DNA of 25,308 bases from a virus, in the IMG/VR virus record IMGVR_UViG_3300029448_000397, positions 1 to 25,308 of that record; one strand, written 5' to 3'. Under the pieces are notes generated by a model. The model was given only the letters and a program-made list of their open reading frames with translations, ran no database searches and was not told where the DNA came from. Made by a program: the position numbers and the translations under genes. Positions 5,982-12,091 of this stretch are shown piece after piece; positions within the stretch are counted from its first letter, which is position 1; each line of letters starts with the position of its first letter.

Positions 5982-6693
5982 AGAAAATGAACAAGCAACA
6001 GAAGCAACCGAAGAAAATGTTTCACGTGAAACAATCCAAGAAACAAGACCAGAATGGCTCCCAGAAAAGTTCAAAACAGGCGAAGACCTCGCCAAAAGTT
6101 ACCAAGAACTCCAAAGCCAATTTGGTAAAAAAGACACCGAACTTAGGGAAAAGATTACTTCTGAACTTGAGGGAAAGCGTTTGGAGAATCGCCCTGATAC
6201 CGCAGGTGATTATCTTTTACCTGAAACGATTGATGAAACGCTAGCACCAGATAACGAGTTACTACAATGGTGGGCTGAACATTCTCATAATAATGGGTTT
6301 AGCCAAGAACAATTTTCAGATGGAATACAAAAATACTTAGATGCTTTTGGTAAAATTGTACCTAATATGGAGCAAGAAAAAGCATCACTTGGCGATAATG
6401 CTGACGCTAGAATAGAAGCAGTAGGTCTTTTTGCTAATAAGTTTTTCCCAGAAGATTTAAGAGAATCTATTGAAGCAATTACAGAAACCCATCACGGCAT
6501 TAAGATACTTGAACATATTATGAGTGAACAAGTAGAAGGTGCAGGTCCATCTTATGACGCTAATGCTGTAGGTCAAATAGATGAAAATGCTCTGAAATCT
6601 ATGATGCAAGACCCTAGATACCATAATCCTACAAGACAAGACCCTGCTTTTATTAAGCAAGTAGAAGATGGATTTAAGAAACTCTACGGATAA
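5974..6693 (+). CDS. Capsid scaffolding (assembly) protein
   Basis: Internal scaffold that directs capsid-protein assembly and leaves before DNA fills the head. The 239-residue product starts MAEENEQATEA. Its acidic N terminus is followed by PEWLPEKFKTGEDLAKSYQEL (about 27-47), the hallmark of this family in marine and T7-like phages. The C terminus, DPRYHNPTRQDPAFIKQVEDGFKKLYG, is the typical capsid-binding end. ATG 5974 is preferred over an upstream in-frame ATG at 5935, because the latter lies deep in the previous gene and the family starts with the acidic stretch; AGGGA precedes 5974. Codons 15-20 (NVSRET) contain a perfect parS-type palindrome. The next gene starts 4 nt after the stop. 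Confidence 0.9.
   Translation: MAEENEQATEATEENVSRETIQETRPEWLPEKFKTGEDLAKSYQELQSQFGKKDTELREKITSELEGKRLENRPDTAGDYLLPETIDETLAPDNELLQWWAEHSHNNGFSQEQFSDGIQKYLDAFGKIVPNMEQEKASLGDNADARIEAVGLFANKFFPEDLRESIEAITETHHGIKILEHIMSEQVEGAGPSYDANAVGQIDENALKSMMQDPRYHNPTRQDPAFIKQVEDGFKKLYG
6018..6033. other. Perfect parS (ParB-binding centromere) palindrome in the scaffold gene
   Basis: TGTTTCACGTGAAACA is a perfect 16-bp palindrome identical to the bacterial chromosomal parS site. It reads N-V-S-R-E-T in the scaffold frame and M-F-H-V-K-Q in the +1 frame. At this base composition a chance occurrence in the window is about 1 in 100,000. I saw no second full-length copy; only partial half-site resemblances occur near 4264 and 20647. 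The sequence identity is certain; ParB binding here is inference. Confidence 0.85.
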
Positions 6694-6697
6694 AATT

Positions 6698-7207
6698 ATG
6701 CAAATAGGAAAGCTCTCTCTTATTAAAGGGAGGCTTTCTCATGTAATGGCTGTTGCAGAGAACATGAGGATTGAAGATGAATTTGAATGTTCGCTCTTTG
6801 ATATAAGTCCAATGCAAGCATTACTTATGCCTTTTGCCTTTGATAGCTCTATAACTTATACACTTGTTGCAGGTAACAAACCTGTTGCTTTAATGGGTAC
6901 AGTAGAAACAGAAAAGGCAGGAACAGCTAGGGTTTGGTTTTTGGCAACGGAAGAACTGCATAAACATAACGTATCTTTTCTTAAAGGGTGCAAAGATGTT
7001 ATTGAATTATTACAAAATAAGTACCATACGTTAGAAAATTTTGTTCCTATTGAAAACCAATCGACTATTAAATGGCTTAAATGGTGTGGCTTTTTATTTG
7101 ATGAAAGTTACTATTCTCATAATAATTACAAGTTTTTAAAATTTATTCGTTGCAATGTGAATAAAAGTATGTCTTATAATGAAATGTCACAGCCTATTTA
7201 CCATTGA
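6698..7207 (+). CDS. T7 gp13-like (GNAT-fold-like) virion/assembly protein
   Basis: A 169-residue protein that resembles T7 gp13, a small protein of the internal virion/assembly group with an acetyltransferase-like fold. The matching part is residues about 75-135: ARVWFLATEELHKHNVSF, then a helix with LLQNKYHTLENFVPIENQ and the closing IKWLKWCGFLFDE. This parallels the T7 pattern of W/F-LATDE, KYDTLWNYV, N-IRFLKTIGAVF. No obvious acetyl-CoA-binding Gly signature is visible, so enzymatic activity is doubtful. I chose ATG 6698, 4 nt after the scaffold stop with CGGA upstream, over an in-frame ATG at 6668 inside the scaffold gene. The T7 equivalent lies after the tail genes; here the gene lies between scaffold and capsid. 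Confidence 0.7.
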   Translation: MQIGKLSLIKGRLSHVMAVAENMRIEDEFECSLFDISPMQALLMPFAFDSSITYTLVAGNKPVALMGTVETEKAGTARVWFLATEELHKHNVSFLKGCKDVIELLQNKYHTLENFVPIENQSTIKWLKWCGFLFDESYYSHNNYKFLKFIRCNVNKSMSYNEMSQPIYH

Positions 7208-7270
7208 GCGACCCTTTTGGACAATCGCAGTGAGATGACCCTAGATAGACAACTGCCGAGACAACTAAAA

Positions 7271-7299
7271 TTTAACTGTAAATAAGGAGATATACTATG
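7271..7299 (+). promoter_or_regulatory. Capsid-gene translation leader resembling the T7 gene 10 leader
   Basis: Before the capsid ATG (7297) the sequence reads TTTAACTGTAA (7271-7281), then AAGGAGATATAC (7284-7295), then TATGGCTA across the start. From memory, the T7 gene 10 leader reads TTTAACTTTAAG, AAGGAGATATAC, ATATGGCTAGC. The U-rich enhancer (epsilon) and Shine-Dalgarno block are thus almost superimposable, with one base fewer before ATG. This suggests very strong translation of the capsid gene. The 90-nt gap before it also holds a direct repeat, AGACAACT, at 7247-7254 and 7259-7266, of unknown meaning. Confidence 0.65.
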
Positions 7300-8109
7300 G
7301 CTAATAGTATTGATACAGCCTTTATCAAACAGTTTGAAGCAGATGTTCACATGGCTTACCAAAGAATGGGGTCTAAGTTACGGAATACTGTTAGAACTGT
7401 CGGTAATGTTGCAGGAAGCGTTGTTCGCTTTCAAAAAATTGCTAAAGGAAGTGCGTCTACCAAGTCAAGAAATGGTAACGTAACACCAATGGAATTAGTA
7501 CACACCACAGCAGAAGCTACAATGGCAGACTACTATGCCGCAGAGTACATTGATAAGTTAGACGAGTTAAAGACTAACATCAATGAACGTCAAGCTGTAG
7601 CACAATCTGCGGCGGCGGCTCTTGGTCGTAAGACTGACGAGCTACTTATTACCGCTATGGATGCAGGTGCTAGTTCAACTCAAATACATGATACAAGTTC
7701 TGCTCTTGAAAAAGCTGACGTACTATCATTGTTTGAAACTGTTGGTGTTGCTGATATGCCTGAAGATGGTAATAGGTTTTGTGCAATGAATCCAAAAGGG
7801 TTTGCTGATTTGTTTGCTATAAACGAATTTGCAAGTGCTGATTATGTTGGTGATGCAAACCTACCATACGCAGGTGGTATGACTATGAAAGAATTTTTAA
7901 GTTTTAAATTCTTCTCAACATCTGCTGTAACCGCAGGAAAGAACATGGCTTATCATAGTTCTGCTGTTGGTTTAGGCATTGGTGCTGACGTATCAACTGA
8001 ACTTAACTATGTACCTGAGAAGGTATCTCACCTAGCAACATCAATGATGTCAATGGGTGCTGTCGTTATTGATGACGCTGGCATCTATGAAGTCCTTGAT
8101 AATAATTAA
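7297..8109 (+). CDS. Major capsid protein
   Basis: Predicted shell protein, 270 residues. It starts MANSIDTAFIKQFEADVHMAYQ and continues with the VTPMELVHTTAEATMADYYAAEYIDKLDELKT region, whose alternating charged helix resembles the spine region of HK97-fold capsid proteins of the 'phage capsid protein' group found in podoviruses. The C terminus ends VVIDDAGIYEVLDNN. It is shorter than T7 gp10A (about 345 residues). The gene has the best ribosome site in the window and follows scaffold and gp13-like genes, exactly where a capsid gene belongs; a small capsid-associated gene follows after 14 nt. The fold cannot be proven by eye, but the position and the sequence style make this a strong call. 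Confidence 0.9.
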   Translation: MANSIDTAFIKQFEADVHMAYQRMGSKLRNTVRTVGNVAGSVVRFQKIAKGSASTKSRNGNVTPMELVHTTAEATMADYYAAEYIDKLDELKTNINERQAVAQSAAAALGRKTDELLITAMDAGASSTQIHDTSSALEKADVLSLFETVGVADMPEDGNRFCAMNPKGFADLFAINEFASADYVGDANLPYAGGMTMKEFLSFKFFSTSAVTAGKNMAYHSSAVGLGIGADVSTELNYVPEKVSHLATSMMSMGAVVIDDAGIYEVLDNN

Positions 8110-8123
8110 TAAGGAGATTTGAT

Positions 8124-8390
8124 ATGGCTTATAGTTCAGCTGGTCTTACTAGAATTGGTGGAGATTCCAATGGAAGTATGTGGAGATACACAACTACAGA
8201 TGCAATAGCTACTGTTAATTCAGCAGGTTATTTTACTGGAGAAGCTGTGAATATGTTAGCAGTTCGTGACCTTATTGTGGTTCACGACACTAATGTTCCA
8301 ACTACAAACTTTGTAACTGTTTTATCAAACAATGGTACTACTGTAGATGTTTCAGATGGTACTGCTGTAGCAGAAACAGATGGCGATTAA
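8124..8390 (+). CDS. Small capsid-associated (decoration-like) protein
   Basis: An 88-residue beta-rich protein with a perfect TAAGGAG ribosome site. Its first half, GGDSNGSMWRYTTTDAIATVNSAGYFTGEAVNMLAV, followed by DLIVVHD, is a pattern I know from small proteins placed immediately after capsid genes in many podoviruses and siphoviruses (Y-T-TxDAxATVxxAGYF). Those are usually annotated as hypothetical or as head-decoration proteins, sometimes as fibre-like. The C terminus is acidic (AVAETDGD). No enzymatic motif. Position argues for a virion protein attached to the head. The stop overlaps the TAAGGAG that begins the folded ribosome-binding site of the next gene. Confidence 0.75.
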   Translation: MAYSSAGLTRIGGDSNGSMWRYTTTDAIATVNSAGYFTGEAVNMLAVRDLIVVHDTNVPTTNFVTVLSNNGTTVDVSDGTAVAETDGD

Positions 8391-8424
8391 GGAGTAGGGG
8401 GAGAAATCCCCCTAAACCAACATG
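8388..8424 (+). promoter_or_regulatory. Hairpin-bridged ribosome-binding site for the gp11-like gene
   Basis: TAAGGAG (8388-8394) is followed directly by a perfect 8-bp stem, TAGGGGGA (8395-8402) pairing with TCCCCCTA (8407-8414), closed by a GAAA tetraloop (8403-8406). Then 7 nt lead to the ATG at 8422. Unfolded, the Shine-Dalgarno sequence is 27 nt from the start; folded, the effective spacing is 7 nt. There is no other ribosome site near the ATG, and no T-tract follows, so this is not a classic terminator. An RNA-processing or stability role between head and tail messages is an alternative. Confidence 0.7.
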
Positions 8425-9009
8425 ACAAGTACAGTAGCAGATACATCATTAAAGATTGCAAGCAGGGCATTAATTCTTATTGGTGCTGATGCTATTACAG
8501 CATTTGATGATGGGTCTACAGAAGCTACAATAGCTACAAATATGTATGAAGATGTTTGCAGAACTGCTTTAACAAATACTCGTTGGAGGTTTGCTACTAA
8601 TCAGGCGACATTAAATTTACTCTCGTCTGCACCTACAGGAAGATATGATAGGGCATATCAAATACCATCAGATTCTTTAATGATTCACGCTGTTACTGTT
8701 AATGATAATGTTATTGATTATCAGACTTATGGCGATAAAATTTATGCAGATACTTCTACAACCGATTCACTAATAGCAGATTACACATTTAGGGTAGGTG
8801 AAGATAAGTTTCCAAGTTATTTTATTCTTGCTCTTGAATATTCTTTAGCGTCTGTTTTTGCAACGTCTATTGCGAGGGATGCAAACTTAGCAAATCTTAT
8901 GACAAATGCCGCTTCAAATGCAATGGCAAAAGCAAGAAGTCTTGATTCACAATCACAGACAACAAGAAAACTTATCACATCAAGGTATCTTACTAACAGG
9001 AGAAGTTAA
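8422..9009 (+). CDS. T7 gp11-like tail adaptor (tail tubular protein A)
   Basis: Predicted ring protein joining the portal to the tail nozzle. At 195 residues it matches T7 gp11 (196) in length. The N terminus, VADTSLKIASRALILIGADAITAFDDGSTEA, and the CRTALTNTRWRFATNQATLNLL block (about 48-70) are typical of this family. So is the YDRAYQIPSDSLMIHAV segment that begins the beta domain. The C-terminal third is helical (YFILALEYSLASVFATSIA). Its start lacks an adjacent Shine-Dalgarno sequence and appears to use the hairpin-bridged site. The stop overlaps the next start (TAATG), coupling adaptor to nozzle synthesis. Confidence is high. Confidence 0.92.
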   Translation: MTSTVADTSLKIASRALILIGADAITAFDDGSTEATIATNMYEDVCRTALTNTRWRFATNQATLNLLSSAPTGRYDRAYQIPSDSLMIHAVTVNDNVIDYQTYGDKIYADTSTTDSLIADYTFRVGEDKFPSYFILALEYSLASVFATSIARDANLANLMTNAASNAMAKARSLDSQSQTTRKLITSRYLTNRRS

Positions 9010-11648
9010 TGAAAGTAGCTCGTGTTCCTGTAACGAATTTTCAATTTGGTGAGATAAGTCCTTCGTTAATTTCAAGAACTGATACTGACATCTATACTAA
9101 CTCTGCACAAAGGCTTGAAAACTTTTTTATTCGTGCAGAGGGTGGGGTGGTAAAAAGAGCAGGATTAAAACATAGTTATGAGTTTGATACTACAGTAGAA
9201 GCAACATCATTTACTATTACAGTTAGTGACTATGCTAATATAGCTACAGGTTCTAAACTACAATTTTACAAAGATGATGGTACATTAATAACGATACAAT
9301 TTGAAACCGCAGGTAGTTCTTCTCCCAGTTCTTCTGTAGGTAACACACATTATGTTAGAGCCTACCAAAGCAATAATACTACGGCTGACAATTTATATAC
9401 TGCTATAAATGCTATAAGTGGTTTTACAGTAGCCAATCCTTCTGCCGCTGTGGTTACAGTAGTAAGGGATAACCCTCGTTCTTCAACATATTTAACTGTA
9501 ACGTCTACAGACACTACAAGATTAACTGTTGTTAATTTTAGTGGAGGCACCAAACAACAAGTAAGGATTATTCCTTTTATATTTTCAGATGATGAAAGAT
9601 ATGTAGTTGCTTTAGAAAATGCTAAGATAAGAGTTTTTATTTTAGATTTTACTTCTACAGGTTCAGTTTCAACAGGAGCAATATCATTGTGTAACAATGG
9701 TACTTTGACTGCTGATGTAGATGGGGGTGCTTTGTCATGGTTAACAGATGCTTATCTAAACGAAATTACTTATGCTCAATCTGGTGATGTTATGTTTTTT
9801 GCTCACCAAACTTTTATGATTAAGAAACTTACAAGGACAGGTCTTACTACATTTACAGTAGACACTTTTAGTTTTGATGAGCGTTCTGATAGTAAACAAA
9901 TCTATCAACCTTATTATTCATTCCATCCTGTAGGGATGACACTTGACCCAAATGGAACAAGTGGCAGTGTTACACTTACAACAAGTGCGGCTTATTTTGA
10001 TATTACTGGTTCAAGTAATGGTTCTGAATACGCAAGTTCTACGCATAAGAATGCTTATCTTAGGTATCATGGACAAGAAATATTAATTGCTTCTGTGCAA
10101 AGTGCTACTTCTGCAACAGGAACAGTACAAGATGAATTGTTTACTACGTTAAACACAGATGCTTTTAGAACTGTAGAAGGCTCTACTACTGTTTATGTTA
10201 CTCAGGCATTACATGGTTTAAAAGCTAGTGACTCATTAACATTTTCTGAGTGTGGTGCTGTAGGTGGTATTGCTATAGGAAATTTAAATGGAACAAGAAC
10301 TGTTCAGAAGATTATTAGTGATAACGAATATACTATTACAGCAGGTGCGGCGGCTACTTCTTCAGCAACAGGTGGTGGTTCTCCTAAAGTTGTTACCCAT
10401 GCACCAACAGAAGATTGGGAAGAACAATCGTATTCTGCTGTTAGAGGATTTCCTGCGGCTGTAGCTTTCCATGAAAATAGGTTATGGTTTGGTGGAACAT
10501 TAGGACAACCTGATGGATTGTGGAGTAGTCAATCAGGAGAGTATTTTAATTTTAATACTGGTACAGCATTAGATAATGAATCAATACAGTTAACATCTAG
10601 TATTGGTGAGATTAATACTATTAAGCACATTGTATCTAATAGAGATTTGCAAGTGTTTACATCAACCTCTGAATTTGTTGTTCCTGCTTTTGACCAAAAC
10701 CCAGTTACACCTGCTAATGCTATGATAAGAAGGCAAACACCTTTTGGTGGTAGTGATGTTAGACCTCATGTTTATGATGGTGCTACTGTTTATGTTCAGA
10801 AAGGTGGCTCAATAATAAGAGAGTTTATTTATTCTGATGCTGAAGATGCGTATGTTGCTAATGCTGTTTCTACACTTTCTTCACACTTAATTAAAAACCC
10901 AAGACAAATGACAACATTGCAAGCGGCAATAGACAGAGCTGAATCGTATGTGTTTGTGCTTAATGAAGATGGAACGATAGCTGTGTTTAACTCTAATAGA
11001 GCAGAGAAAAGAGCAGGGTGGTCAGAGTTTACTACTCATACTAATGGTTCTTTCCATTCTATTTGTACTGTTGATGAAAGAGTTTTTGTTGTTGGCAAGT
11101 ATGACAAAGGTGCTAAAACTTTAAAGTTAGTTTTGTCAGAGTTTGATAGTAACTATAACTTAGATATGTCTAAGAAATATACTGGCAGTTCAGGTGTGTT
11201 TGATGTTTCTACTGAATTTGAAAACGGAGCTGTATTGGATGTAGTAGACAGGACTAACCATGTTGGTCAGTTTACAGTAGCAAGTGGTAATATAGATGTA
11301 TCTTCAGTAGATGATGATTTAACTTCAGCAGAGATTGGACGTAAGTTTAGTGTTAATTTAAAAACAAATCCTATAGATGTTGTAGACCAGTTAGGTCCTG
11401 TTACTGGTACTCCAAGAGGCATTGGTTTAGTTGTTGTTGATTTAAACTCTACCTTATCAGTAACAGTTAACAATAAAGAACTTGGCACACTTCAAGTAAC
11501 GGATGACCTTTCGCAACCAAGAACACCTTTTACTGGAAAAAAAGAATTTAAACTATTAGGGTACAGTCGTGACCCTAAAGTAGAAATATCACAGACTGCA
11601 CCATTACAAGTGCAAGTAAACAGTTTAATAGCGGAGTTAATAATTTAA
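9009..11648 (+). CDS. T7 gp12-like tail nozzle (tail tubular protein B)
   Basis: Predicted nozzle protein forming the tube below the adaptor, through which DNA and core proteins leave. 879 residues against about 794 in T7. The start VPVTNFQFGEISPSLISRTD, followed by RLENFFIRAEGGVVKRAGL (about 35-55), is the family signature. A second hallmark lies near residues 480-520: FPAAVAFHENRLWFGGT, then LWSSQSGEYFNF. The rest is beta-rich. Residues about 60-190 are Ser/Thr-rich and probably insert the extra mass relative to T7. Start and stop both overlap neighbouring genes by one base. It contains a few cysteines, in contrast to the three core proteins that follow. Confidence 0.93.
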   Translation: MKVARVPVTNFQFGEISPSLISRTDTDIYTNSAQRLENFFIRAEGGVVKRAGLKHSYEFDTTVEATSFTITVSDYANIATGSKLQFYKDDGTLITIQFETAGSSSPSSSVGNTHYVRAYQSNNTTADNLYTAINAISGFTVANPSAAVVTVVRDNPRSSTYLTVTSTDTTRLTVVNFSGGTKQQVRIIPFIFSDDERYVVALENAKIRVFILDFTSTGSVSTGAISLCNNGTLTADVDGGALSWLTDAYLNEITYAQSGDVMFFAHQTFMIKKLTRTGLTTFTVDTFSFDERSDSKQIYQPYYSFHPVGMTLDPNGTSGSVTLTTSAAYFDITGSSNGSEYASSTHKNAYLRYHGQEILIASVQSATSATGTVQDELFTTLNTDAFRTVEGSTTVYVTQALHGLKASDSLTFSECGAVGGIAIGNLNGTRTVQKIISDNEYTITAGAAATSSATGGGSPKVVTHAPTEDWEEQSYSAVRGFPAAVAFHENRLWFGGTLGQPDGLWSSQSGEYFNFNTGTALDNESIQLTSSIGEINTIKHIVSNRDLQVFTSTSEFVVPAFDQNPVTPANAMIRRQTPFGGSDVRPHVYDGATVYVQKGGSIIREFIYSDAEDAYVANAVSTLSSHLIKNPRQMTTLQAAIDRAESYVFVLNEDGTIAVFNSNRAEKRAGWSEFTTHTNGSFHSICTVDERVFVVGKYDKGAKTLKLVLSEFDSNYNLDMSKKYTGSSGVFDVSTEFENGAVLDVVDRTNHVGQFTVASGNIDVSSVDDDLTSAEIGRKFSVNLKTNPIDVVDQLGPVTGTPRGIGLVVVDLNSTLSVTVNNKELGTLQVTDDLSQPRTPFTGKKEFKLLGYSRDPKVEISQTAPLQVQVNSLIAELII

Positions 11649-12082
11649 TGTCTTTATTTGTTATATCACAGGTTTTAAGTTTTGCGGCAAAAGCAAGGGC
11701 GGCTAAACAAGCAAGGCTTGAAGCAGAACAGCAAGCTCAAGATTTAGAAACAAAGCAAAAAGAAAATAGAGTTATAGCGGCTGAACAACACAATGATTTA
11801 GTAAAAGATAGTGTAAGGATAAATGCGGCAAATCTTGCTACATTTGGATTTGCAGGAAGAGATGTAACAGACAGGTCGGTTAAGGCTTTTCTTGATTCGT
11901 ATAGTAAAGATGTTAAGACAGATTTAAATAGGCTAGACTCATCAGCTATTATACGCTCAAGACGATTTGTTACTTTAGCTGAAAGAACAAGACAGTCAGG
12001 TAAAGCAAAGAGCAGTTCAATTATGCTTGGAGCAATTAGTAGTTTTGCAGGAAACCTGTATGCAAATAAAGATATTTTATAA
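11648..12082 (+). CDS. T7 gp14-like internal virion protein
   Basis: A 144-residue protein, probably the smallest of three core proteins ejected into the host at infection; T7 gp14 (196 residues) forms an outer-membrane channel. It begins MSLFVISQVLSFAAKARAAK, a hydrophobic start running into a long Ala/Gln/Glu-rich helix likely to be coiled coil (about 10-55). Next comes LATFGFAGRDVTDRSVKAFLDSY, similar in layout to gp14 proteins, and a weakly hydrophobic SSIMLGAISSFAGNLY near the end. There is no cysteine. The assignment rests mainly on position, between gp12-like and the two giant core proteins, plus size and helicity. The start codon overlaps the previous stop; GGAG lies 11 nt upstream. 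Confidence 0.75.
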   Translation: MSLFVISQVLSFAAKARAAKQARLEAEQQAQDLETKQKENRVIAAEQHNDLVKDSVRINAANLATFGFAGRDVTDRSVKAFLDSYSKDVKTDLNRLDSSAIIRSRRFVTLAERTRQSGKAKSSSIMLGAISSFAGNLYANKDIL

Positions 12083-12091
12083 AGGCAGATA

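Noticed and set aside
5987-6244. Rightward 85-codon frame containing MFHVKQ
   Set aside because: It overlaps the scaffold gene in another frame; MFHVKQ is simply the +1 reading of the parS palindrome. Basic, low-complexity product with no ribosome site.
7208-7296. Promoter (TTGGAC with a downstream TAGATA) before the capsid gene
   Set aside because: Spacing is 19 nt and the matches are poor; the region may contain a regulatory site, but I cannot support a promoter.
8395-8414. Hairpin as an intrinsic terminator
   Set aside because: Strong stem, but the following bases are AACCAAC with no T-tract; the spacing to GGAG and ATG fits a folded ribosome site better.
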